Origin: Valencia hispanica
Taxonomy: Eukaryota; Chordata; Actinopteri; Cyprinodontiformes; Valenciidae
Length of the DNA stretch: 64,000 nt
Assembly (NCBI GenBank): GCA_963556495.2
Contig: OY747702.1
Location: 15,099,403 to 15,163,402 of the forward strand
Direction of reading: 5' to 3'
Part shown: positions 1 through 10,282 of the stretch, piece after piece
How the letters are laid out: each line of letters begins with the position of its first letter
Position numbering within the stretch: the first letter of the stretch is position 1
Notes under the pieces: generated by a model
What the model was told of the DNA's origin: nothing
Seen by the model: the letters and a program-made list of their open reading frames with translations, nothing else
Databases searched by the model: none
Position numbers and translations under genes: made by a program

Positions 1-1172
1 CACATCCTAACAGATTACGTTGGGGGGAAAAAAAGGATGGATCACGAGAAATTTAACTTTTCCTAAAATCAACTTCATGCTCCACATATTGAAACAAAAT
101 TTAAACATATGTTGCCGAAAGACCTCTCTTTAAAACAAAAGGAACTTGCGGGGCTTTTAAAATCCCAACAGATATCTTGTCTAAAGCTTGCGTTTACCTT
201 GTAGTTCCCTCAAATGAGCTACTGGTAAACGGAGCTCAGTTTGAGAAAATGACAAATGTATCTTTTGATCCACTCAAACTGACATTTTGTTCTCAATTGA
301 ATAGAAAGTATGTGATCTTAACAGCAGAATATGTTCTAAAGATCTGGTGATTTAATCTTTGCTTCCAAATGTCAGTTTAGAATTTACTTTCAGTAAGTCA
401 CACAAACAGTTTAAAGTGTGTAGTCTTTATCTAGGCCTAAAACGTGATATCTCTAATATGTTGTGCCACACCTTCCACAGGTGTCACACAAATATGAGGA
501 TATTTCCCTAGTATTTAGATAAAACTGGGTTCCAAAAATGTTCTTTAGATTTATCAGAATGAACCATCTGAAAAAAGTAAGAAAATGCCAAAGATGGGGA
601 AAGAAAACAGAGCTTAATGAAGTGATGTTTTTAATCTCTACTTGGGGGAGAAAAAATGTTTGCAGGTTTTTATTTAGATGTCAGCGGTCCCCTTTCTCTA
701 GGCTTCCATTTTACATTTCTATAAAAATCCTTAGGGGAAGAAGTGAAACATTTGAAAGAAAATTAAGGCAATTCACTTCCTTACCATGATATTGGATCAC
801 AGTAGATGCTATCGGAAGATATTTCCCTTTTATTATATTTGAAGAAAGACTACTTTCTGTTATCTGTTTGCCTCCTGTATACCTGTAGAATTCATACCAT
901 CAGAAGTGTTAGGTGCATGGCAGCAGATGCTTTGCAGAAAAGATCAAGAGGTACTTCTGAGGATTGCATCCACCATTTATTTAGAGGAAGTGATTTTAAC
1001 CTTCTACATAGTGGGCTGTTGGCAAAAGTCTTAGTTAAATTTACAATAAGAAATGCCCCACTCAGCATTTATTGCCCAATTTCTGTCCTTAGTTTTTTTT
1101 TGTAAAGCTTTGATTTTTCCCTACGGATTCTGTCTGATTGTACATATTACATAGGTGACATAAATTTATTCA
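1..1172. other. No gene recognised; AT-rich non-coding DNA
   Basis: This stretch is AT-rich with only short chance ORFs (83 and 99 codons) that show no recognisable domain and no splice or promoter context. I see no repeat family I can name here. Confidence 0.5.
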
Positions 1173-1790
1173 AATAAAAATTACTTTATTAATCCCAAAG
1201 GGAAATTAAATGTTGTTGTAACTCATACTATCCAAGTTTCTTTAAAGATCTGTTATAGATGCTGATGGCCATGGGTAGGGATGATCTCCTGTAGCGCTCT
1301 GCAGATCTGAAGAAGCCTCTGACTGAAGACGCTCTGTAGTTGTATGACAATCTGATATAGAGGACGGAGCTCAGGGTTGTCCATGATGTTCATTTTATGA
1401 AGAATCCTTTTTTGCACACTAATCTCCAGAGGGTCCTCAGCAATCCAACCGGTTTGCCAATGATCTCACATTATCCATAATGATCCATGGAAGAGATGGT
1501 TTGAACTTCCTCCTTTTCTCTCTCTTCTTTGCTGCTGCTCTGTATCCATGGCGTCTCCTTTTCAACTCATCAGGGTTTTCTGGCTGCAGTTGAGGTATTA
1601 TTTGAGCTTTTGTAATGTTATTCAGCCTCTCCCACTGGTAAACCACCTTGTTGCCATGGTTATGCATCATAATAAAAGTAAAAAAAGTATCAGCAAAAAT
1701 CCTTCCAGCTGCACAGCATTCAAAACCAGAGAGAACAGCTGTCCAAAGAAAACAATGTTTCTGCAAGAAATGGAGGAATAAGAGCAGCAT
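1173..1790 (-). mobile_element. Rex1/L2-like LINE copy with both ends fused by an internal deletion
   Basis: Read on the minus strand, 1790-1440 encodes the start of a LINE ORF. It has a basic stretch (KRRRHGYRAAAKKREKRRK) followed by LPWIIMDNVRSLANRLD, which matches the conserved start of the apurinic endonuclease domain of fish LINEs. At about 1440 the sequence jumps directly to the C-terminal end and 3' UTR of the same family (1440-1173), ending with the AATAAA-containing tail 'GGGATTAATAAAG'. The 3' part aligns closely with the LINE at 7.4-7.7 kb. The central endonuclease and the whole reverse transcriptase are missing. The copy cannot be functional. Whether it moved in this form or was deleted after insertion is not visible; no clear target duplication was found. 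Confidence 0.75.
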
Positions 1791-2825
1791 TCAAAATATT
1801 TTGTTACTTTTCCTGCTATGATCGGTCAATATTTATTTTAGAAGCAGAGGCACCCTCACAGCATCTGTTGAAAAGAAAAGCGGCCCTGTATTATTCTAAA
1901 ATAAAGAAACGGATTATGAAGTTGACATTAAACAGTTTCTAGCATCATACATGAGTAATTAGCATTGTTAGCATAGCCAGCTTTATCAGAACAGCAGTTT
2001 CCATGTGTGTCTGCTACCTCTTGCTCTCTGGCTCCCTGAACTAACTGTAAAAATGTTGTTTCAACATTTAAAGTACAGTTTCCTTTCTAACCAATAGTCT
2101 GACATTAATTTAGAGTTTTCCTTTGTTAAGTAACAACTTCCACACTGAAGGGTGGGTGGTGTTTTTTTGTTTGTTTTTTTGTTTTGTTTTTTTATACCAA
2201 ACTTAGTATTGTGTACTTACTGATAAAAAAAATTGACATTTTTGTTTGGTTTCTGACCAGCTGCTCATCAATAAGGGGCTGTCGAGCTCAAAATAATTTT
2301 TAGTTTGTTTAATTTTCAAACGTTATTTTGCAAAAAATCCAATCCTATATTTTCAAAACAAAAACTGTGGAAGAAAAGGCTTTACTCACTTTTTCTCTCT
2401 GTAGAAATTTTTATGTTGCAATGTATCTTTCACCAAATAAGCAGAAGCCTAATTAGGGCTCCAGATGAACATATTTGTGTTCACAGGACTGTATCACCGT
2501 CTGTCTGTCTGGCCTGCAAGCTGAAAATTCTTTAATTTGGTGACTTACTCCCAGCTTGCACATTATCTGGACGCACTCACAATCTGTCAGACCGATAGCT
2601 AAAAAGGCATGAAGTAAAAATATTCCAAGCTAGTTAAGTTTTTAAATGTTTACGTTCCAAGTGAGTTCTTCAAGTTTATTTTTAGAATACTCTTGGAGTC
2701 ATCGTTTCACATTATCCCATGTGATATGCACTAAGGTATTTTTGCAGAACAGAATTTCAATCTTCCTGACCGACATGAATAGAAATTCTTTTGGAACATA
2801 CTGGCTAAAAAAGATTGACTTGATA
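1791..2825. other. No gene recognised
   Basis: Apart from a T-rich patch near 2160-2195 I see no gene, named repeat or regulatory signature. ORFs are short and unconvincing. Confidence 0.45.
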
Positions 2826-3340
2826 TACAGTGCCTTGTAAAATGGTTGTACCCCTTCAACCTTTCTTGACATTGTCATGATAAAATAGCAGGTTTTATTT
2901 ATAACACAGCTTATTCTGATTTCATTTGACAGTTTTATTTGACAGACTAAAAAGTAGCATTTGTTTTGTTAGGGGGAAGGAAATGGTTACATGGTTTTCG
3001 AAACATGCTAAAATAAAGTCACGAATGGGTATCATGCAATCTTTGCTCTGATGCCCTAAATTAAAAGGTATTGCAATCAACTTCAAAAGTTATCTAATTA
3101 GTAAATAGAGTCCTGCCTTAGAGGTGCGTTAGAGTGATTTGATGAACAAACAACATGATGAAGACCAAACAACCCAGCAGACAGGCCAATACCCTGTCTG
3201 CAAGAGCAATACCCCAAGCTTCAAGCATTTTAAAGAGCTCTGTTCATGATGGAACCAGGGCTACAAAGGAATGGCTTAGATTAAAGTATGCTCGTGTTTG
3301 TGAGAACGTCACAGTAAAAGTCCAGATATATAGTAAGTCA
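2826..3340 (+). mobile_element. Tc1-like transposon relic, internally deleted
   Basis: The left end TACAGTGCCTTGTAAAATGG followed by 'TTGTACCCCTTCAACC' is the terminal inverted repeat typical of teleost Tc1 elements. Downstream, 'ATGAAGACCAAACAACCCAGC' resembles the transposase start. The reading RATKEWLRLKYARV then resembles the block just before the last catalytic glutamate of Tc1 transposases, so most of the transposase between them is missing. No right terminal repeat was found nearby. The relic is non-coding. Confidence 0.7.
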
Positions 3341-3772
3341 GCTTTATTTACTTCAACTTGGTGAACAGAAAAAGTGCAGGATGTAAACTGAGGAGCTGTA
3401 ACGATAAGAAAAAGCCTGATTATCTGTTCATTCTGGATGGGCCCACAATTTATTGCTGCCAGCCTCGGAGTGGTCAGCTGATCTAGTATCTGCCAGTTAG
3501 TAAAACCCAGCTCTTAGGTTCTACCCTCTTCATAAATTAAAGCCATCCTTGTTTCCTCAGACTCTACCAGAGGTGTTCAGAAAATATGTTGTGAAGTCCA
3601 GCCGGTAGATGAGAACAAATGCATACGTTTTGACTGGGCTTCTCCTTTAGGAAGGCTGTTGTAGTAGATGTATTCACTTGTCTCAACTTGTGTTGGCGAA
3701 AACTTACAGAAAGATGGAAATAAAAAAAAATAAAGAAAAGTACAAACTAAAATAAAAGTCAACATTTGGTAG
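3341..3772. other. No gene recognised
   Basis: Nothing identifiable beyond an A-rich patch near 3720-3740. Confidence 0.4.
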
Positions 3773-3975
3773 AAAGGGCTGTTAGAAGGCTGTTGGTTCG
3801 AATCCCAGACTGGGGTCTTTTTCCATGGAGTTTGCATGTTCTCCCCATGCACGTATGGGTTCCCTCTGGGTACTCCCACATCCTCCCATAGTCCAGAAAC
3901 ATGCCTGTTAAGTTAACTGGTCTATCTAAATTGTGTATGTGTTTGTTTGTGTGTGTGTGTAGGTGTCCTTTGTGC
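3773..3975 (+). repeat. Dispersed SINE-like repeat with pol III B-box
   Basis: GGTTCGAATCC at 3794-3804 is a perfect RNA polymerase III B-box. It is followed by a block containing 'GGAGTTTGCATGTTCTCCCC' and 'CCTCCCATAGTCCAGAAACA', which I recognise as a common teleost dispersed repeat. It fades into a short GT-rich run at 3940-3960. I see no clean ends or target duplication. Confidence 0.65.
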
Positions 3976-4224
3976 CTCTGTGTTGACAAATAATGAACCA
4001 CAATATTTGTTTTGTAAATGATTTTGACAAAATGAATCAGGTTGAATCTCTGGATACCTTCAAAATTCTCCTTATTGGAAAAAAGAAGTCAACCTGTGGA
4101 TTATTGAATGTTAGGTCTAAATGTGTAAAAGGTTAAATATATTTTTTTAATCATCTCTGTGCTTGTGCTTTAGCTGTAGAAAAATATGTAAACATATTTT
4201 ACAATACATCCTATTAAAAGTAAA

Positions 4225-4320
4225 AAAAAAAAAGAAAAACTGCCTAAAGACCCTTTTGTCATCTGTGAAACACGGTGGTGGTGCCGTCATGGTTTGGACC
4301 TGTTACGTGGCATGTAGACC
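4225..4320 (+). pseudogene. Tc1-like transposase fragment
   Basis: The translation contains SVKHGGGAVMVWTCY, matching the conserved VKHGGGSVMVWGC block of Tc1/mariner DDE transposases. Flanks show neither terminal repeats nor more transposase. It may be the displaced 3' part of the relic at 2826-3340, with the SINE-like repeat between them, but the intervening sequence does not prove this. Confidence 0.65.
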
Positions 4321-5412
4321 AAGATCAACAGAACGAGGAATCTTAAAGTATACGACATATTATTGGGGGAAGCGTTGCGACTTTTCTCTCTGGTCTGAAC
4401 TGATAGCGAGGATGAGTCATGAAGCGAGACGACATGTGTGCTGTATGTACAGCAAGGAAGGATAAGTTTCGCCATGCAAAGATAATTATATTGTGTGGAA
4501 CAAATAACTGAGTGTATTTGTCTCATCCATTTGTTACCTTCGTTTTACCTTCCTTTTTCACCTATTTTTCTGAACTTCTTGTATCTCTAATGAAATCAAA
4601 GCAGAGATATGTATACTTGCCAAGTCAGTTTTCTAATCTGTTTGCACATTATACCATTGTATTGTATTTCCTCTACTAGACAATCCTTTTTTTAATTTTT
4701 TTATTGTGATTTAGGTTTTGTTTTGACTCTAAATTGGACTGATGATCACGATTCATGAACACGTTTTTGGTTGTTCACGGCCTGCTATTACAGAGCAGAG
4801 TTGTGAAAGAAATCCCCTTTGCTACACCACTCATTGAATATTTGGTTTATTTAGTTAGCGCTATGGTAGAGGTACTGCTTCACTATTATCCATTTGATCG
4901 GATTTCTTTATCACTTGACTTCCTGTCACATGACCTTTTTAGCACATCTGGTTTATTTGATTGTCTGCCACTTATTCTTGATGTTGATGCCAGGTGTGGG
5001 GCAACCCAGGTATTGTTGTTTCTGGTTGTTTTGACCTCTAGATTTTTGCTACCGTAGTTTGTTACATAAATTTCAGCTTTTAATCCAGGTTCAATTTAAA
5101 GTGCCGCACACTACAACCGTTTGGACATTTGATTTGTTTTTTTGTTACTTTTTTTTGTTTTGTTTTTTTACCTTCTGTGAAGTCCACCACACAGTATGCT
5201 GAAGCAAAAAATTTTTACATATCTTTACCACATTCATTTCTTTTGAAATATGTAATAGTGACCAGAATAATTATTCAGGAAGCACACGTTTCTGCACTAC
5301 ATGTCTCTTATTTGGCAAATATTGAAACTGCCATGATCGATTCAGTTAAATCTCATTCAGTTGTTCATTTCCCACAGCACCAAATCACTACGAATGTAAT
5401 CTCAATGTATTT
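4321..5412. other. No gene recognised
   Basis: ORFs of 100 codons (4755-5057) and 166 codons (5129-5629) are present, but neither shows a domain I recognise. The second runs into the GC-rich terminal repeat of the element at 5427, so it is probably a chance ORF. Confidence 0.4.
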
Positions 5413-5426
5413 TACAGCAAAATCAT

Positions 5427-6101
5427 GGGGGTTTCTCAATGTCAAGGCGCCTTGCCTACCCTGGCAATGCCTTGGTAGGCGAGGCGCCTTGCTTACGAGG
5501 ACACTGTCCTTCCTTGGTCAAAGAAAACTGTTAAATGGATCAGACTTACATCACGTGACCGCGGCTGCCCAGGACGCGCATTTTGCTTACGCGCTCTGTT
5601 TACGTCCCGCCCATCGTTATAGTTTATAGGTATAAGTTTCAATATAAATCTATAACGAGAGTTTTACCTTTTAAATTGTTTATATATTGGTTAAATTAAA
5701 TGTGTAACCGAGTAGGACCTGCTACCAACCGAAGCTGCAACTACTAAGCAACTAACCAACCATAGATAACTGGTTTGGATCTAAAAAACATTTTCCGATA
5801 GCTAAAATTACTTGACTTACATTTAAATTGGAAATTTGCTCCCAAAGTTGCTACTGCCGGCAGCAACTTCTAAAATACTGCACTGTATTCTGGGGAATTT
5901 TTGACAGAGGGAAGGCATCAAGGAACCTCCCATGTATCCTTGGTCTGTAAGCTAAATGGCAGACAAACGGAGGACAGACGTCTCATTAGCACATGAGCAT
6001 TGGAACACGCCTTGGCGGTCCCTGATGACGTATCTCCTAGGCAACCAGGGCAGGATCAAGGCATCAATGCGAGGTTCCTTGGCATTGAGAAACACCTGTG
6101 T
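5427..6101. mobile_element. 675-bp non-autonomous TIR element with 9-bp target duplication
   Basis: The 9-bp direct repeats CAAAATCAT lie at 5418-5426 and 6102-6110. Inside them, the left end GTTTCTCAATGTCAAGG and the right end CCTTGGCATTGAGAAAC are inverted copies with one mismatch, and similarity extends to about 30 bp. The interior has no transposase. It contains a small palindrome around GCCGGC (about 5847-5871). A 9-bp duplication fits Mutator-like or Merlin-type insertion, but I cannot assign the superfamily. Confidence 0.7.
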
Positions 6102-7153
6102 CAAAATCATTTGTCCCCTTAGAGTTCTGTTTCTGCTTTTTTTGGGGGGGTCAAACTTAAAGGTTTCAGATAATCAAACGACTTTTACTATAAGGCAAAG
6201 ATAAATACAGAAGGCATATTTTAAAGGGTAATTTAATTTATTACGGGAAACAAGCTATCCAAAGCAATCCAACATTTATGTGAGCCATAACTGGCGATGA
6301 GTCTTTCTCTATCACTGTGAAGGGCAATTTTGAGTGAACAGTTAACCTTATATGAATATTTCTGAACTGTGTGAGAAGGCAAAAGTACCCAGGGAGAATC
6401 CACAAATGCAAAGGAGACTCCAAGGCAAAAGTGTTAACAACTGCATCACTGTGTGGCCTGACTCCAAACTACCTACCACCACCATGACTGACTGTAGGTA
6501 TAGTGTGGTTTTTTTTAAATGCTATGCCATTTGCTCAATCTTGGTATTGTTGAGCAAAGGTGTCAAGTAACGAAGTACAAATACTTCGTTACCTTACTTA
6601 AGTAGAAATTTTGGGTATTTATACTTATTTATTTATACTGAAGTAGTTATCTATGGGCCTACTTTTTACTACTACTCCTTACATTTTCACGCAATTGTCT
6701 GTACTTTCTAGTCCTTACATTTTAAAAATAGCTTCGTTACTCCTGTTTCATTTAGTCTTTTATTAAGAAGACACAGAAAAAACGATCTAAAAATGCGCCA
6801 ACTGAATAAAATTTCAGTGGTTTGATCATAATTTTAAACTTCTACCAGTCTGACATCCCGCTTGTATGCGATCCATGGCAGACTGTCCACACGGGGTCCC
6901 GTTAACCGAATATTTTCCATGTTAGTCCATGTTTTTTTTTTTACAACAGTGGCGGAAAATCTGAAGGCCACTTGTCATTTTGACAGATTATAATTCACAC
7001 CCCTGACCATTTGGTGCAGAAACACAGACATTTTTAGGTTTGAGTTGAAGCGCGGAGTACAAGTAACTGAATCAATAAATTTATAAAAAGATTCCCATGA
7101 AGCCATCTGAGCATCATGTCAGACCAGGAGGCTTTGGAACGTGACTGTTACCG

Positions 7154-7210
7154 GTACGGCTGGTTAAAGACGCGCTTCAAAGACCCCGGTGTTGTGCCAA
7201 CCAGCCGTAC
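7154..7210. repeat. 12-bp perfect stem-loop within the hAT arm
   Basis: GTACGGCTGGTT (7154-7165) and AACCAGCCGTAC (7199-7210) are perfect inverted copies separated by 33 bases. Such subterminal hairpins are common in non-autonomous DNA transposons. No other role is visible. Confidence 0.6.
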
Positions 7211-7373
7211 AAAAGGAGCTCATGCTCCGACATTTTCTCCTGCTAAAGCGATATAAAGCTGGGTTCAGAGAGTCTTTCTGACTTCTGATCACTTGAATCA
7301 GAGAAATATTCCCTGATTTCAAAACCTTGGCTTAAGTGGCTTAAGCTTTATTCTTTAATGTCATTTTTTAAAA

Positions 7374-8806
7374 TTCAATTCAATTCAATTCAATTCAAAA
7401 ATACTTTATTAATCCCAGAGGGAAATTAAGTGTTGGTATAGCTCATATAATCAATTCTTTAAGGAGTTGTTGTAGATAATGATGGCTGTGGGCAGGAAGG
7501 ATTTCCTGTAGCGGTCTGTATTGCAGCGAAACTGAAGAAGCCTCCGACTGAAGATGCTCTGTTGTTGTGTGACTGTCTCATGAAGAGGATGCTCAGGGTT
7601 GTCCATAATTTTTTTTTGATTTTATGAAGAATCCTTCTTTGCATTATCATCTCCAGATTTTCCACAGTTGTCCCAAGAACAGAACCAGCCTTTATCAGGT
7701 TGTTGAGCCTTTTTAAATCCCTGGCTCTGATGCTGCTACCCCAACAGATGACGGCTGAAGAGATTACACTCTCCACAACAGACTTGTAGAAGATCTGCAG
7801 CATCTTGCTGCAAACCTTGAAGGACCTAAGCTTCCTCAAGAAGTACAGTCTGCTCTGTCCCTTCTTGTAGACGGCTTCACTGTTGCGCCTCCAGTCCAGT
7901 CTGTTGTCAAGGTGAACTCCGAGGTATTTATACTCCTCAACCACCTCCACTTCTTCTCCCATGATGGAAACAGTGTTTGACTTGTCCCTGTTTCTTCTGA
8001 AATCTACAATCATCTCCTTTGTTTTGTTCACATTCAAGGTGAGACGATTGTTTCCACACCATGTCACAAAGCGGTCCACCAGCTCTCTGTATTCAGCTTC
8101 TTGTCCATCTCTGATACACCCGACAATTGCAGAGTCATCTGAGTATTTCTGCAGATGACAGGTCTCTGATTTGTACTGGAAGTCTGAGGTGTACAGAGTA
8201 AAAAGGAATGGTGAGAGTACGGTCCCCTGTGGTGCTCCTGTGCTGCTGACCACCTGGTTTGACACACAATTCTTCAGTCTCACAAATTGTGGTCTGTTGG
8301 TCAGGTAGTCATTGATCCAGGCGATTGTTGAGGGCTCCACCTGTGTCTTCAGGAGTTTCTGACAAAGCAAATCAGGCTGAATTGTGTTAAATGCACTAGA
8401 GAAATCAAAGAACATGATCCTCACAGTGCTGCCTGCTTTGTCCAGATGACAGTGGGTTGGTTGAAGTAGGTGGATGATGGCATCTTCAACTCCAACTCCA
8501 CAGCGATAAGCAAACTGCAGTGGGTCCTGATACGTTCTTGTTTGCTTACTCAGGGGTGCCAACAGGAGTCTCTCCAGGACCTTCATGATGTGGGATGTCA
8601 GGGCAACGGGTCTATAGTCATTGATGACTGATGGGTGAGTTCTTTTGGGTACTGGAACAAGGCAGGATGTCTTCCACAACACTGGAACCTTCTCCTGAGT
8701 TAAGCTAAGGTTGAAGAGGTGCTGCAGAATCCCACAGAGCTGCTCTGCACAGGCCTTCAGGACTCTGGGGCTGACACCATCTGGACCTGCAGCCTTGTTT
8801 ATACAT
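7374..8806 (-). mobile_element. 5'-truncated Rex1/L2-like LINE
   Basis: On the minus strand the element carries the C-terminal two thirds of a LINE ORF, a short 3' UTR with GGGATTAATAAAG, and a pentanucleotide tail (TTGAA)n at 7374-7398. The tail of short tandem repeats instead of poly(A) is typical of the Rex1/CR1/L2 group. It is 5' truncated at about 8806, at the motif NKAAGPDG, as expected of incomplete target-primed reverse transcription. It sits inside the hAT element at 6555-9001. Pieces of the same family occur at 1173-1790 and 39870-39990. Confidence 0.85.
7451..8806 (-). pseudogene. LINE reverse transcriptase, 5' truncated, single frameshift
   Basis: The reading frame starts inside the conserved NKAAGPDGVSPRVLK block, without a native start, and stays open for about 400 codons. 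It shows RT motif A (FDFSSAFNTIQP), motif B (TGAPQGTVLSPFLF), motif C as YSDDSAIVG and the thumb motif KYLGVHLDNRLDW. YSDD rather than YADD is seen in this LINE group and keeps both catalytic aspartates. Near 7609-7617 a run of T shifts the frame. The family's normal C-terminus (MDNPEHPLHETV ... AIIIYNNSLKN) then continues in another frame to a stop at 7451-7453, while the shifted frame stops at 7459. Apart from that slip the remaining RT is unbroken, which suggests a fairly recent insertion. The endonuclease is absent, so the copy is dead. Confidence 0.85.
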
Positions 8807-9290
8807 AACTTGTTTACATAACTTGTTTATACATAACAATACATAACTTTTACTTTTATACTTTAAGTAGTTTTGAATCCAGTACTTTTTTACTTTTGGT
8901 TGAGTAAAAAACTTGAATTGATATTTCTACAGAAGTCTTTTTAAACCCTAGTATCTATACTTCTACTTGGTTATTGCATGTGAATACTTTTGACACCTCT
9001 GTTGTTGAGTCATGAACAGTGCCCTTAACAGAGGCAAATAAAGCCAGATGTGCTTTAAACATTGTTCTGTGTTCTCCTCTGACCTCCCAAATTAGTTGTT
9101 AATGCATTGTTGGAGTGATTTTGATTGGTCAGTTGCTTCTGGAAGGTTCTGTGTTTTCTCCATGTGGACAAAAATATGTTACAACTTGGTTGCCCTTTCT
9201 AGACTTTATCTGTTATTTGGCCAGGCATAATCTGTTGCTTTTTGAAGTCTTGGCTTAGCTCATCATGTCAGGCAGGTTCTTATTGGGACA

Positions 9291-10282
9291 AAAAAAGCAA
9301 ACAGAAGAAATCTCATTCTCAAATAATTCACAACACCAAAATCGTATGTTTCCCATGCAATGGAGAAATTCCTACTTACTCAATTCGTAACGCATGGTTA
9401 TCGGAGCTAACTAGGTTTTATGATTGTCTGAAGAAGTGTAGCAAACTCAACGATGTCGTCTCGTCATCAAAGGTGTTAAACTCCAGTACTCCAAAGAAAA
9501 ACCCAGGTTTGTTAATCAGACTTGCTGAACTGGACAGATGGAGAAATGAGAAAAAGAAATTGATGGGGGGAAAAACAGTCAGAAAAGCTGAAAAAAGATA
9601 GAGAACAAGTTAAAGAGCAGCTCACTGCCTTTTGGTGAATCTGTTTCTTTCTGGCTGTGGAATTCAGACCATCTGCTACAGACACAAGCCACAAACCAAG
9701 TACCTCAGAGACATCCCATAAATGTGTGCATGTGTGTGTGTGTGTGTTTTAGTCTGTGATGACATCATTACGTGCGGGTGTATTTTTGTCTAGATTTGCC
9801 ACCGTATGTCTTGATATATCAGTATTCTATTGTATTGATGAATTGTATAAAATACACCATAAAAGAACTTGGTATTTGTTAAATCAGGACTTTTTTAATT
9901 TCAGTATATTCTAGATATAGACAGCCTTAACAAGCCTTTAATTTGCTTTTCTTATTCCAATTAGATGTTTTGTTTTGCCCCTCCTTGCTTAAAGCTGCTA
10001 TCTTTAACAGATGGAATGGAACCAAAAGCCTTGAACTGCAAAAGTATGAACAAATATATATGTGCTGCTTTCTTTCAAAATGCACTGCATCTCCTAAAAG
10101 AATAATTTCCATCTAGAATAGTTTCAGGTATAAATATTTGCAAAGATGGGATTGGAAGCTTTGCTTGGCCTAAGTACATTTTTTTTTTACACAACTGTAA
10201 AAGAAATTATTCATCACAAGTTTCCTTTTTAGAATTTCGGCAGCATATTTGAATGTCCTTCTTTTCTTACCTTTTAGTACAC
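9291..10282. other. No gene recognised; GT microsatellite
   Basis: A 119-codon ORF (9242-9601) begins inside the transposon relic and has a lysine-rich end, but no recognisable domain. A (GT)n run lies at about 9727-9747. Nothing else identified. Confidence 0.4.

Larger units (their letters stand above)
6555..9001. mobile_element. hAT element with 8-bp target duplication, carrying a nested LINE
   Basis: The ends CAAAGGTGTCAA (6555) and TTGACACCTCTG (ending 9001) are inverted copies with one mismatch. They are flanked by the identical 8-bp repeats TTGTTGAG at 6547-6554 and 9002-9009. An 8-bp duplication and CAG/CAA-type ends are hallmarks of hAT transposons. The outer arms (6555-7370 and 8807-9001) carry the 'AAGTAACGAAGTAC'-like sequence often seen at fish hAT ends and no transposase. 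A LINE fills 7374-8806, so the original non-autonomous element was about 1 kb. Confidence 0.8.
5413..9290. mobile_element. Tc1-like element, host of two later insertions
   Basis: The left end TACAGCAAAATCAT continues after an insertion as TTGTCCCCTTAGAG (6111 on), which together resemble a fish Tc1 terminal repeat. The body (6111-6554) contains 'GTTTCAGATAATCAAACGAC' and 'TTGCTCAATCTTGGTATTG'. It resumes after a second insertion at 9002 with 'TTGTTGAGTCATGAACAGTG' and later 'CATCATGTCAGGCAGGTTCT' (about 9265). These blocks occur in this order in a common non-autonomous Tc1-like family of teleosts, as far as I recall. The right end is not clearly visible. Removing the two insertions would leave an element of about 0.75 kb. 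Confidence 0.6.

Noticed and set aside
3794..3804. B-box as evidence of a functional tRNA gene
   Set aside because: No cloverleaf, no acceptor stem and no terminator follow. The sequence around it is a dispersed repeat.
5129..5629. 166-codon ORF as a possible gene
   Set aside because: No domain, start context or splice signal. It crosses from unrelated sequence into the terminal repeat of the 675-bp element, so the frame is accidental.
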